Source of the DNA: an uncultured Spirochaetaceae bacterium
GTDB lineage: Bacteria; Spirochaetota; Spirochaetia; Sphaerochaetales; Sphaerochaetaceae
Reading direction: 5' to 3'
DNA: 64,000 nt
NCBI GenBank assembly: GCA_944390015.1
Contig: CALXOL010000007.1
Location: 38,477-102,476 of the forward strand
The notes under the pieces were generated by a model, which was not told where the DNA came from, did not search any database, and worked only from the letters and a program-made list of their open reading frames with translations. A program made the translations under genes and the position numbers. This document shows positions 34,523-43,702 of this stretch, in pieces. The first letter of the stretch is position 1, and each line of letters opens with the position of its first letter.

Positions 34523-35073
34523 ACAGCACCTCCCAGGCTCTTAGCCAGCTCGCTTCCATTTCTTAGCGCAGTAGATACTCCGGTGAACGTGACGGTAGCT
34601 CCACTTACGGCAGAGGCATCATCGGCAGAAAGGTCTGCAGAAGATGAAGGAAGAGGAGAATCGCCTCCAAGACCTTTGAACATGTCCATATACCATGAGT
34701 TCTCGGCATTCTTACCAAGGCCGGGAGTCTCACTGTTCGTGGTCAGCTGCGCATTAATGAGTTCCCCATCGAAATAATATGATGCGATTATGGTCATTGC
34801 ACCACCATAACCACTTGCATTCAGCTCAAAGACGTAGCCAACGGCCTCGTCTCCATCCATGATCGTATATGCGACGTTCGCCTCGGGAGTATCGACAGTA
34901 ATCTCATTACCTACTGTGTACTCACCTGCGGCAACAGCTAAAGCCGCCTCTCTTTCCCTGATAAGATTCTCCTCGATGACAGGAGCTGTAACACTGTTGA
35001 CAATACCACATAATCCTGCGGAGACTGCACAGATTAAAAAGAGGATTATACCGGTTCTTAAAATCTCCCTCAT
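34519..35073 (-). CDS. rnfG: Rnf complex subunit G (FMN-binding)
   Basis: 184 residues: one N-terminal membrane helix (about 8-28) and a periplasmic FMN domain with the covalent-FMN motif SGATVTFTGV near residue 157 (Thr is the flavinylation site). ATGA overlaps with rnfD and rnfE. Confidence 0.93.
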   Translation of the reverse strand: MREILRTGIILFLICAVSAGLCGIVNSVTAPVIEENLIREREAALAVAAGEYTVGNEITVDTPEANVAYTIMDGDEAVGYVFELNASGYGGAMTIIASYYFDGELINAQLTTNSETPGLGKNAENSWYMDMFKGLGGDSPLPSSSADLSADDASAVSGATVTFTGVSTALRNGSELAKSLGGAV

Positions 35074-36143
35074 GCCTCAACCCCCTTTTTCTTCTTCTCA
35101 GGTTTCACATAACCGAACTTCTTCGGTCTGATATAGCGGTCGATTGTCGGAGTTACGATGTTCATCAGAAGAATTGCAATTGAAACACCCTCCGGCAAAG
35201 ATGCGAAATACCTGATAAGGAACGTGAAAAATCCACATCCGATAGCATAAATCACCTGGCCTTTCCTGCTTGTCGGGCTTGTTACCCAGTCAGTAGCCAT
35301 GAAGAACGCACCGAGGATAAGACCTCCTGTAAGTATTGGAAGAAGAACTTCGCCCTGGAATAGCCCAAGTCCTCTTGGAAGGCCTCCGAAAATCCAACTG
35401 AGAACGGCAAAAGATCCTATGTATATTACAGGAACATGCCATGTGATTATGTGCGTGACAATAAGGAAGATTCCTCCGAGCAGAAGTAAGAATGCACTGA
35501 CTTCACCGATACATCCAGCGATGTTTCCGAAGAAGGCATCGACCACATAACCGCTGATTCCCGTGGCATCTTCAATACCTGAAGCGAAATGACTCATCGC
35601 TACCGATGCACCTGAAAGGATGTCCACATTGCTTCCACTGGCACCTGAAGAGACTGCCGTCTTAATCGCAGAGAGCATAGTGGCACTAGAGACGGCATCC
35701 GCCGCATGATATACATACCTTGGTACGATGAATGTACTCATCGCACTTGAGAAGCTGAAGAATACGAACACTCTTCCCGCCAATGCTGGATTCATCCAGT
35801 TACACCCCAAGCCTCCAAAAGTCCATTTTACGACCACGATTGCGAAAACAGATGCAATAACTGGAATATAGAGTGGAATCAGGGGACTCATGTTCATACC
35901 GATTAAAAGGCCCGTGACTATTGCCGAATAATCCCTGATCGTATTCTCCTTGCTTATGCGTCCCATGATATACTCAACGATAACGCATGATGCTACGGAG
36001 ACCAGAAGTACCAAAAGAGCTCTCAGGCCAAAGGCAAATACGCCCCAGATGGCGGAAGGGAGCAAAGCTATTATCACAAAGAGCATCGCCTTATCGGTCG
36101 ATAAGGATGAATGCACGTGAGGACTTACAGATACGGTTTTCAT
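35070..36143 (-). CDS. rnfD: Rnf complex subunit D
   Basis: 357 residues from the ATG at 36143 (GGAGGAAGG upstream); an in-frame upstream extension lies inside rnfC. About ten membrane helices. SPHVHSSLSTDKAML at the start, FGGLGCNWMNPALAGRVF, and the covalent FMN site region SSATMLSAIKTA match RnfD. The overlap with rnfC is ATGA. Confidence 0.93.
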   Translation of the reverse strand: MKTVSVSPHVHSSLSTDKAMLFVIIALLPSAIWGVFAFGLRALLVLLVSVASCVIVEYIMGRISKENTIRDYSAIVTGLLIGMNMSPLIPLYIPVIASVFAIVVVKWTFGGLGCNWMNPALAGRVFVFFSFSSAMSTFIVPRYVYHAADAVSSATMLSAIKTAVSSGASGSNVDILSGASVAMSHFASGIEDATGISGYVVDAFFGNIAGCIGEVSAFLLLLGGIFLIVTHIITWHVPVIYIGSFAVLSWIFGGLPRGLGLFQGEVLLPILTGGLILGAFFMATDWVTSPTSRKGQVIYAIGCGFFTFLIRYFASLPEGVSIAILLMNIVTPTIDRYIRPKKFGYVKPEKKKKGVEA

Positions 36144-37453
36144 TTCGCCTTCCTCCCGAGTTTCTTTCCAAGCTTGAAGCCCTGGACTAGAGGAAGATGG
36201 GACGGACACGAGTATGCGCAGCATCCGCATTCCTTGCAGTCCATAAGACCATAGTCCATTGCAGCCTGGTAATTTCCATATTTTATATTTCTGAACATCT
36301 TGTTAGGCATAAGTCCCATCGGACAGTGCTCAACACATTTACCACATGAGACACAAGGCATGGTATCCTTGCTTATCATAAGAGGAAGAGCGAGTAGCCC
36401 CCCTGTCCCCTTTGTCGTCGGAGTATCTTCCAAGGCAAAAGCAAATCCCATCATAGGGCCACCTGAAATGAGCTTATTGATATCGTCCTTAAGCCCACCT
36501 GCGAATGCATAGAGATCCGATGCCTTAACTCCGATAGGAGCTAGCACGTTCTTAGGCGTATTGACGCTCTCACCTGATACAGTGACTATCCTATCGATTA
36601 AAGGTTTATGATGCACTACCGCCTCATAGACTGCGTAACATGTGCTTACGTTCGCAACCACAGCTCCGATATCAAGTGGAAGCTTTCCAGATGGAACTTC
36701 ACGACCTATCGTAGCCTTGAGAAGCTGCTTCTCATCCCCCTGTGGATACTTCACCTTCAGAGCGACGACCTCGATCGGATAACCGAGAGATGCAATCCTC
36801 TCTTCAAGACGGGCGATGGCATCCATCTTGTTCATCTCCACTCCGATCATGATTTTCTCAGGATTTACTATCCTGGAGATTATCATGATGCCTTCGAGCA
36901 CTTTGTCCGTACGTTCAAGCATCGTGCGGTAATCCGAGGTAAGATATGGTTCACATTCAACCCCATTGACAACCAAGGCATCCACCTTCTTGCCCTTAGG
37001 AATCGAAAACTTTACATGTGCCGGGAAGGTAGCTCCACCCATTCCGACGATTCCCATATCCTTCACAATACCCAATAACTCCTCTGAAGAGAGAGAGCTA
37101 TAATCGTATGCGGCATCAAAAATACCGTCATCCTGCTTTTCATCCACTTTAATCACAAGACAATCAGCAACAGCGCCGTTAGCTAGTCTTACCTTTCTCA
37201 CATCAGTTACAACACCATCCACAGGAGAGTGGACGTTTGCAGAGATGAAAGCAGATGCAGAACCTACGAGTTCTCCCCTTTTTACGCTGTCTCCTTTCTT
37301 TTTAAGACAGGTTGCGGGTGCACCTAGATGCTGTGACATGGATAAAAGCAGTTCTCCTGGAAGAGGGAGCTTTTCTATAGGTGAATCCTTAGATAGCTCC
37401 TTCCTGTCAAGAGGATGCACACCACCTCTCTTGAACGTGGAAATTCTGCTCAT
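36140..37453 (-). CDS. rnfC: Rnf complex subunit C (NADH/ferredoxin side)
   Basis: 437 residues. The NADH/FMN domain GMGGATFPAHVKF and NGVECEPYLTSDYR (about 140-175) is followed by a SLBB-like domain and two 4Fe-4S motifs, CVSCGKCVEHCPMG and CKECGCCAYSCPSHLP, near the C-terminus. It is the first gene of the rnf operon; GGAGATA precedes the ATG. Confidence 0.94.
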   Translation of the reverse strand: MSRISTFKRGGVHPLDRKELSKDSPIEKLPLPGELLLSMSQHLGAPATCLKKKGDSVKRGELVGSASAFISANVHSPVDGVVTDVRKVRLANGAVADCLVIKVDEKQDDGIFDAAYDYSSLSSEELLGIVKDMGIVGMGGATFPAHVKFSIPKGKKVDALVVNGVECEPYLTSDYRTMLERTDKVLEGIMIISRIVNPEKIMIGVEMNKMDAIARLEERIASLGYPIEVVALKVKYPQGDEKQLLKATIGREVPSGKLPLDIGAVVANVSTCYAVYEAVVHHKPLIDRIVTVSGESVNTPKNVLAPIGVKASDLYAFAGGLKDDINKLISGGPMMGFAFALEDTPTTKGTGGLLALPLMISKDTMPCVSCGKCVEHCPMGLMPNKMFRNIKYGNYQAAMDYGLMDCKECGCCAYSCPSHLPLVQGFKLGKKLGRKAK

Positions 37454-37629
37454 ATTATCTCCTTTGCTTTAGCTTTTATCGATGTTTTATTTTAAGACAA
37501 ACTTCGCATCTATGCAAATTCAAATCTGAATGAAGCGGTTTAAAACTTCCTATTTATCTGCATTATTTGAAAAAACTAAAAAAGTATCGATATTTCCTTA
37601 TCTTTTTCACTTAACAAAGGAAAGCTCAT

Positions 37630-37659
37630 TTGACCACAAATACAGATAAAGGCTAATAT
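37630..37659 (+). promoter_or_regulatory. Promoter of the P-loop/Asp23 gene, predicted leaderless
   Basis: TTGACC (37630-37635), 18 nt, TAATAT (37654-37659), then 6 nt to the ATG at 37666. The transcript start would fall on or within a base of the A of ATG. Confidence 0.68.
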
Positions 37660-37665
37660 GGTTTT

Positions 37666-38520
37666 ATGAATCGATTCTTTAAATTTGCATTCAGCAAGAT
37701 AAACGGCGTGAAGGTATACGCCCTTGTCGGACGATCTGGAACCGGTAAGAGCTATCACAGCAAGCTGGTTGCGGCAAAATACAGGATTGACTTGATTATA
37801 GATGACGGCCTCTTGATTAAAGGCGATAAGATAATAGCTGGCCACTCTGCGAAAAGGGATCCCAATTTCATAAGTGCGGTACGCACCGCGGTCTTCGATG
37901 ATGATGAGCACCGCGACCAGGTGATGAACGCACTCTTAAAGGAGAAATATAAGAAGATCCTGATAATAGGAACCAGCGAGAAGATGATAGGGAAAATCAC
38001 ATCCAGGCTTGGTCTTCCTCCTGCGGAGAAGATAATACACATTGAAGATATAGCGAGCCCGGAGGAAATCGAGACTGCGATGAGAATCCGATTCACCGAA
38101 GGTAAGCATGTCATTCCCGTACCGAGCATAGAAATCACAAGGAGCTACCCGCAGATAGTCTATGACTCTATGAAGATTTTCAAAAAGAATATCGCACCCG
38201 GGAAGAAACAAAGTTATGAGAAGACAATCGTACGCCCTGAATTTTCAAGACCCGATAAAGAGGAGATCTCCGAAGAAGCGATAACGCAGATGGTAAAACA
38301 TTCAATCGGGGACTACGATCCGGTAATCAAGGTGAAGAAAGCCCGAGGGGTTAAAAATTCCGATTCCACCTACTCGATATATGTGACGCTTCAGCTTCCT
38401 CTCAGGCATTACATGAGTACTACTATATCGGATTTGCAGGAATACATAACCGAGTGTCTTGAAAAGTATGGAGGCATCCTTTTAAAGAACGTCTCCATAG
38501 AAATTGAGGAATGGGGTTAG
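37666..38520 (+). CDS. P-loop NTPase fused to an Asp23-like domain
   Basis: 284 residues. The N-terminal P-loop region has Walker A VGRSGTGKSYHS (about 21-32), a IDDGLLIKGD stretch and KILIIGTSEKM. The C-terminal 75 residues, VKHSIGDYDPVIKVKKARG...LQLPLRHYMSTTISDLQEYI, resemble Asp23/alkaline-shock (DUF322) domains. The architecture occurs in spirochaetes in my knowledge but its function is unknown. Its stop codon overlaps the stop of the convergent pcnB by 4 bp. Confidence 0.62.
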   Translation: MNRFFKFAFSKINGVKVYALVGRSGTGKSYHSKLVAAKYRIDLIIDDGLLIKGDKIIAGHSAKRDPNFISAVRTAVFDDDEHRDQVMNALLKEKYKKILIIGTSEKMIGKITSRLGLPPAEKIIHIEDIASPEEIETAMRIRFTEGKHVIPVPSIEITRSYPQIVYDSMKIFKKNIAPGKKQSYEKTIVRPEFSRPDKEEISEEAITQMVKHSIGDYDPVIKVKKARGVKNSDSTYSIYVTLQLPLRHYMSTTISDLQEYITECLEKYGGILLKNVSIEIEEWG

Positions 38521-39764
38521 AGATCGTGACTCTCAGCGAGGGTCGATACGCTCTCAAACTCCTCTGAATATTCAACAGAAGGAGATATCTTCTTACTCTT
38601 TCTGGCTTTGCGGGGCTTTTTAGGTTTAGACAGCTCCTCTGGCCCTGCATTCTTCCGGCCCATGTTCTTTCCAGGCTTCTTTCCTTGAATAGAGGCTGCA
38701 GCCGCCCTGCCCCGGCTCTTGCTCTTATAGCCCATCTGCTCGAGTATTATCTCTGCGGATTTCTCTATCTCGTAGTTTGGAGGAGTCATCGGGGAGATGA
38801 ACACTTTAATCTGCCTGAAGACCTCCTTCATCCTCTCATCCTGACTCATAGCCTCGGGACTCTCCAGTACGATTAACGGCTTGAGAAGGCGAGAAAATAT
38901 TACGGCACGGTCAAGACTCTCCCCCTCCTTCTTCATCTTACGTGCATAATCATCCATCTCAGAAAGGGCTTTACGTATCTCAGGGTACTCAATGTACATG
39001 GCAAGACAAGGAAGGAGGTATGCTAAAAGCCTGTACTTATGCATCTCAGTAAAAATCTGCTCTGCAGAGCCTGAAGAAAGAATTTTACCGAGTTCCTCCG
39101 TAAGACGTGAGGTGGATACATGGGATAGTTTTGAGCAGTTCCTCTTTATCGCCCTCTTCACGTCAAACTTAAGATCAAAGCCGGTCGTGACATGGTACTT
39201 TATCGCCCTGATCATCCTGACAGGATCCTCTGAGAAAGAATATGAGAGCGGAATCAAGCTTCGGATCTTCCTCTTCTTGAAATCCTGCATGGCGTTATTG
39301 AAATCGAGCAATTGTCCGTTCTGAGGATTATAATACAGGCTGTTTACGGAAAAATCCCTTCTTTTCGCATCCTGCTCGATAGTCCCGAAGATGTTGTTGT
39401 TCCCCTCCTCGAAGTTCTCCTCATCGGACCGGAATGTCGTTACTTCAATGATCTTATCATGATTGAAATAGAGATGTACTATTCTGAATCTCCTACCTAT
39501 GATACGGGCATTCCAGAAGAGTTTCTGAACCTGGCGAGGAGAAAGACTTGTGGCGATATCGAAATCCTTAGGTTTTCTGCCTAAGAGCATATCGCGAACC
39601 GCACCACCGACGATATAAGCCTCCGCACCCTGGCCTTGAATCTTCCTTATCGCCCAGAGCGCATCCTTATCTATCTGACTGTTTCTAACAGTATGCTCAC
39701 TTGATGAATATATTCTAGCAACGATGACTTCCTTGCCACCTTCTGTCTTATACCGGGTAAACAT
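38517..39764 (-). CDS. pcnB: Poly(A) polymerase / CCA-adding-like nucleotidyltransferase
   Basis: 415 residues from the ATG at 39764. The nucleotidyltransferase core shows AYIVGGAVRDMLLGRKPKDFDI (metal DxD in the last part), RRFRIVHLYF and EVTTFRSDE; the RNA-binding domain follows (RRDFSVNSLYYNP, RMIRAIKY), and a Lys/Arg-rich tail (about 345-400) as in PcnB. It adds A tails to RNAs; since the tRNAs here lack an encoded CCA, a CCA-adding activity is also conceivable. A longer frame from a TTG at 39800 would overlap the promoter and is rejected. Confidence 0.85.
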   Translation of the reverse strand: MFTRYKTEGGKEVIVARIYSSSEHTVRNSQIDKDALWAIRKIQGQGAEAYIVGGAVRDMLLGRKPKDFDIATSLSPRQVQKLFWNARIIGRRFRIVHLYFNHDKIIEVTTFRSDEENFEEGNNNIFGTIEQDAKRRDFSVNSLYYNPQNGQLLDFNNAMQDFKKRKIRSLIPLSYSFSEDPVRMIRAIKYHVTTGFDLKFDVKRAIKRNCSKLSHVSTSRLTEELGKILSSGSAEQIFTEMHKYRLLAYLLPCLAMYIEYPEIRKALSEMDDYARKMKKEGESLDRAVIFSRLLKPLIVLESPEAMSQDERMKEVFRQIKVFISPMTPPNYEIEKSAEIILEQMGYKSKSRGRAAAASIQGKKPGKNMGRKNAGPEELSKPKKPRKARKSKKISPSVEYSEEFESVSTLAESHDL

Positions 39765-39771
39765 CATTACT

Positions 39772-39800
39772 ATTCTATTTAATAGGGCAATGGCTTTCAA
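39772..39800 (-). promoter_or_regulatory. Promoter of pcnB, predicted leaderless
   Basis: TTGAAA (complement of 39795-39800), 17 nt, TAGAAT (complement of 39772-39777), then 4 nt to a first ATG and 7 nt to a second, in-frame ATG. The expected +1 falls at about the second ATG. Confidence 0.62.
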
Positions 39801-39841
39801 GATAGCATAATGGGGCTTGTCTCTGCTGCTTTTTCAAAAGG

Positions 39842-39871
39842 TTGCAAACATCAGAGGAAAAAAGCTATCAT
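39842..39871 (+). promoter_or_regulatory. Promoter of hisS
   Basis: TTGCAA (39842-39847), 18 nt, TATCAT (39866-39871), and a GTGGAGGA Shine-Dalgarno before the ATG at 39888, unlike the leaderless neighbours. Confidence 0.6.
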
Positions 39872-39887
39872 CTGTGTGGAGGACTTG

Positions 39888-41171
39888 ATGATAGACCCAA
39901 TTGTATTAAAAGGTTTCAGGGACAGCCTTCCAGGAGAAGAGATCCCGAAGAAGAACATAGAGAGAAAGCTTGAAGAAGTGTTTGAGAGTTTCGGTTTCGT
40001 TCCAATCGACACACCGGTACTCGAATATGAATCAGTTCTTTTAGGCAAAGGTGGTGGGGAGACAGACAAGCAGATTTTCCACTTTGAAGATAACGGGGGA
40101 AGGAAGGTTGCAATGCGCTTTGACCTGACAGTCCCATTCGCACGCTTTCTTGCACTTCACCATGCGGAACTTCCCATTCCATTCAAGCGCTACCATATTG
40201 CAAAAGCCTGGAGGGGAGAAAACCCTCAGAAGGGAAGATACAGGGAGTTCATTCAGTGTGATTTTGACCTTGTAGGTGTGGATAACGCTGAGGCGGATTT
40301 TGAAATACTTTCCCTGATGTATGCGTCTTTTAATGCTTTAAAGATAGACAATCTTAAGTTTCATGTTGCAAACAGAGCTCTTTTCAATGAGTTCCTGGAG
40401 ACGATAGAAGTCCAGGATAAGAGCATAGAAATATTAAGGACCGTAGATAAACTGAGAAAGATTGGAGAAGAAGAGGTAAGAAGACTTCTTCTTGAAATCA
40501 CAGCAGATGAGAATAAGAGTAATAAGATAGTCTCTTTCATAACTTGTGGGGAGAACAAAGACTTCATATCCACAGTAGATGCAATCGTTTCTCTAATCGG
40601 AGGGGAAACGGAAAACTCTCTCAGAATGAGAAAAATCTACTCGTATCTAAAAGAGACCGGCATTGAGAAATACTATGTTTATGACCCTTCAATCACTAGA
40701 GGTCTTGACTATTATACAGGCATTGTATATGAGACGTTCCTCTCCGATTATGAGTCAATCGGCTCAGTATGTTCTGGAGGAAGATACAATAATCTGGCAT
40801 CCTTATACACTAAGGAAGTTCTTCCTGGAGTTGGAGCTTCAATAGGCCTTGACAGGCTTCTTGCGGCCCTTACTGAGTTAAAGAGTCCACTTGTTAAAGA
40901 TACGAGAAGCGCGGACATCCTCATCCTATATAAACCACAGGAAGAGGATATTGCGATAAAATGTGCGTTCGCCTTGCGAATGAAAGGGTTGAAGACTGAC
41001 CTTTACCTCCTCCCTCAGAAAAAGGCAAAGGCGCAGTATGAGTATGCGGAGAGACTCTCAATCCCATACGCACTCACATTCAAGGATGGCAATTTCCAGA
41101 TAAAGAATCTGAGTACCAGGGAGATGGAAGAGACCTCTAGTCTGGATAAGGTGGTAGAACTTTGCCGATAG
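39888..41171 (+). CDS. hisS: Histidyl-tRNA synthetase
   Basis: 427 residues from the ATG at 39888; an upstream in-frame start at 39810 is not supported. A class II synthetase: motif 2 region KRYHIAKAWRGENPQKGRYREFIQCDFD, the histidine-specific PSITRGLDYYTGIVYET, and the C-terminal anticodon-binding domain (ADILILYKPQEEDIAIKCAF). Its last 10 bp overlap the helicase start, so the two are translationally coupled. Confidence 0.93.
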   Translation: MIDPIVLKGFRDSLPGEEIPKKNIERKLEEVFESFGFVPIDTPVLEYESVLLGKGGGETDKQIFHFEDNGGRKVAMRFDLTVPFARFLALHHAELPIPFKRYHIAKAWRGENPQKGRYREFIQCDFDLVGVDNAEADFEILSLMYASFNALKIDNLKFHVANRALFNEFLETIEVQDKSIEILRTVDKLRKIGEEEVRRLLLEITADENKSNKIVSFITCGENKDFISTVDAIVSLIGGETENSLRMRKIYSYLKETGIEKYYVYDPSITRGLDYYTGIVYETFLSDYESIGSVCSGGRYNNLASLYTKEVLPGVGASIGLDRLLAALTELKSPLVKDTRSADILILYKPQEEDIAIKCAFALRMKGLKTDLYLLPQKKAKAQYEYAERLSIPYALTFKDGNFQIKNLSTREMEETSSLDKVVELCR

Positions 41172-43609
41172 ATTTCTTCTCACTTCCAGTTTACCAGAAT
41201 AAAGAAGAGATATTGAAAGCTCTCAGGGAGAATCAGGTAATAGTCATTGAAAGTCCTACGGGAAGCGGTAAAACGACGCAGCTTCCCCTGATTCTCAGAG
41301 AGGACGGTTATGACAGGCGTGGTATCATCGGTATCACGCAACCGAGAAGAATTGCGACTCTATCCGTTACAGAGTTCATAAAAAAGCAAATCCATGATGA
41401 GAACTCATATGTGGCATACAAAATGCGATTTGCAGATACCTCGACAAGTGAGACGAGGATAAAAGTGATGACGGATGGAATACTACTGCAGGAGGTAAAA
41501 GCAGACCCTCTGCTTTCCAAGTACTCAGTAATCATGGTTGATGAGGCTCATGAGAGGAGCCTAAACATAGATTTCATCCTGGGACTACTGAAGGAAATCA
41601 TTGCCAAAAGAAGCGATCTGAAGGTCGTAGTCTCATCTGCGACGATCAACACAAAGGTATTCAGCTCATTCTTCTTTGACGCTCCGATCATTTCAATTGA
41701 TGCAAAGACCTACCCCATCGCTGTTAATTACATGCCCTTAAAACTGAAAAGAGATAGGGAGGATGAATATTACTCGAGAATAAACGAGATAATCCATAAG
41801 GATAAGAGGAACAACCCCGGGGATGTTCTTGTATTTCTTCCAGGTGAAGCTGAGATAAAAGGCCTGATAGAGTATCTTAAAACCGCACCGTACTCTTCTA
41901 ACTACCAGCTTTATCCTCTTTATGGCAGACTGAGCAAAGAAGAGCAGGAGAAAGTCTTCACCCCTACAAAAGAGGGAAAGACGAAAGTTGTCGTAGCAAC
42001 CAATATCGCAGAGACAAGTATCACAATAGATGGCATTACGACTGTAATCGACTCAGGGCTTGCAAAGGTCAACTACTACAATCAGAAGGATTTCACATCC
42101 GCCCTCGTTGAGCAGCCAATCTCAAAGAGCTCAGCAAATCAGAGGAAGGGAAGAGCTGGAAGAACAAGGGCAGGTGTTTGTTATCGTATATACAGCGAGG
42201 CTGACTATAAGGCACGTCCAGAGTATGCTGAAGAGGAGATACTTCATTCGGATCTGGCAGAGGTTGCGCTCAGGATGAGCGAGCTTGGAATATACAATTA
42301 CGACTCGTTCCCATTCATCACACCAGCAAAACTCAATGGCCTTAAAAGCGCTGAGGAGACCCTTATCATCATCAATGCCATAAATGCGGACCATACACTT
42401 ACTCCTATCGGTGAGATGATGATAAAATTCCCTCTCCTTCCGCGACTCTCCCGCGTCATCGTCGAATCGATAATGAACTATCCATCTGTAATGGATGAAG
42501 TTCTAATCGCCGTAAGCACCCTTTCTACCAGGCAGGCATACGTCATGCCGATCGGTGAGGAATATGAGGCGAGAAACGCACATAAGTCTTTCCAGAATCC
42601 CAAATATGGGGACTTCATAGGCATGAGGACGCTCTTCGACACATATAAGAATTTCAAGACAAAAGAAGAAAGAGCTTCTTTTTCCAAAGCATATTATCTG
42701 GACATGCAGACTTTGGATGAGATACAGAACATCCACCGCCAGCTGTCAGAACAGATAAGCGAGGATGGAATCTACATAGGACATGGAGGCTCAATAGATG
42801 AGTATTTCTCTTGCCTGATAGCAGGGCTTAGGCAATATGTGGCAAAAAAAGAAGATAATTACAGTTATAAAACGATAACTGCAGACAGGATATACATCCA
42901 TCCAGGCTCATCATGGTTCAAGATCCTACCCGACTATATTCTTGCAGGAGAGATTGTCAAGACGAGTAAGATGTACGCACGTACCGTCAGTCCCGTCCTT
43001 GCAAAATGGATTGACAGAGTAGATCCTTCATTAATCAATGAGCTCAAGGGATATACGAAAAAGGACAAGAAACAGAAGAAGGCAGAGAAGAGGAAGATCG
43101 ACGTGAGAAGCGAGGAATCGATTCTGCCAAGCCTCAAGAGCATCAATGTCGGTAAAAAGACATACTTCGTCGTTCCCTTAAGCGACATATCGAAAATAAA
43201 GAACGTAAACAAGAATATCAAGTTCTATGTTGAAATAGACTCACATCTCTCAAGAAATCCAGTTAAAGCTTCGAGACTCATGGATGCGAGGCTCATCAAG
43301 AACATGTACCTGCTTAAGGGAAAGGATGCGAAGAGATGCGTAAATTACATGCAGGACGAGCAGGGGCTTATCGACATGATGGAAAAGATGCTGTTCGCAC
43401 CTGTCGAATGTTCAAAGACTAACTATGACATTCTTGCCCTCGTACTGAGGGGGGAAGAGGCGGTCATGGTTCCATTCAGAAGCATAGTAGAGGCTGCAGA
43501 AGAGACGCTTGCCAGTCTGTATGAGTTGGCGGAGATGCTTCCGAAGAAGAAAAAAGGAATCTTTAAAAAGCTCTATCCGTACATAGAGATGTTGGAAGAA
43601 TACCTGTGA
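41162..43609 (+). CDS. DEAH-box RNA helicase (HrpA-like)
   Basis: 815 residues. Motif I SPTGSGKTTQLPL (about 30-40), DEAH in VDEAHERSLNIDFIL, motif III SSATIN, motif V region ATNIAETSITIDGI and motif VI QRKGRAGRTRAG. The C-terminal part has the HA2/OB region of HrpA-type helicases and a Lys-rich insert (about 625-640). The start is TTG at 41162 (GGTGG upstream, overlapping the hisS end); no ATG fits near the N-terminus. A role in ribosome or mRNA processing is likely (inference). Confidence 0.85.
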   Translation: MPIDFFSLPVYQNKEEILKALRENQVIVIESPTGSGKTTQLPLILREDGYDRRGIIGITQPRRIATLSVTEFIKKQIHDENSYVAYKMRFADTSTSETRIKVMTDGILLQEVKADPLLSKYSVIMVDEAHERSLNIDFILGLLKEIIAKRSDLKVVVSSATINTKVFSSFFFDAPIISIDAKTYPIAVNYMPLKLKRDREDEYYSRINEIIHKDKRNNPGDVLVFLPGEAEIKGLIEYLKTAPYSSNYQLYPLYGRLSKEEQEKVFTPTKEGKTKVVVATNIAETSITIDGITTVIDSGLAKVNYYNQKDFTSALVEQPISKSSANQRKGRAGRTRAGVCYRIYSEADYKARPEYAEEEILHSDLAEVALRMSELGIYNYDSFPFITPAKLNGLKSAEETLIIINAINADHTLTPIGEMMIKFPLLPRLSRVIVESIMNYPSVMDEVLIAVSTLSTRQAYVMPIGEEYEARNAHKSFQNPKYGDFIGMRTLFDTYKNFKTKEERASFSKAYYLDMQTLDEIQNIHRQLSEQISEDGIYIGHGGSIDEYFSCLIAGLRQYVAKKEDNYSYKTITADRIYIHPGSSWFKILPDYILAGEIVKTSKMYARTVSPVLAKWIDRVDPSLINELKGYTKKDKKQKKAEKRKIDVRSEESILPSLKSINVGKKTYFVVPLSDISKIKNVNKNIKFYVEIDSHLSRNPVKASRLMDARLIKNMYLLKGKDAKRCVNYMQDEQGLIDMMEKMLFAPVECSKTNYDILALVLRGEEAVMVPFRSIVEAAEETLASLYELAEMLPKKKKGIFKKLYPYIEMLEEYL

Positions 43610-43628
43610 CAACTCCCTGCCTGAAGGA

Positions 43629-43656
43629 CGGGAGAATTCCCGTAGAATTATTTTAA
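43629..43656 (+). terminator. Possible terminator after the DEAH helicase
   Basis: The perfect 6-bp stem ACGGGA/TCCCGT (43629-43644) is followed by AGAATTATTTT. Confidence 0.5.
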
Positions 43657-43661
43657 ATGAA

Positions 43662-43683
43662 GATGCCGGGTCTCCCCGGCATC
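43662..43683 (-). terminator. Possible terminator of the tyrosine phosphatase gene
   Basis: The perfect 9-bp stem GATGCCGGG/CCCGGCATC with a TCTC loop lies between convergent genes. T-runs are weak on both sides. Confidence 0.5.
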
Positions 43684-43702
43684 AATAACATCTTAGGTTA
43701 AT

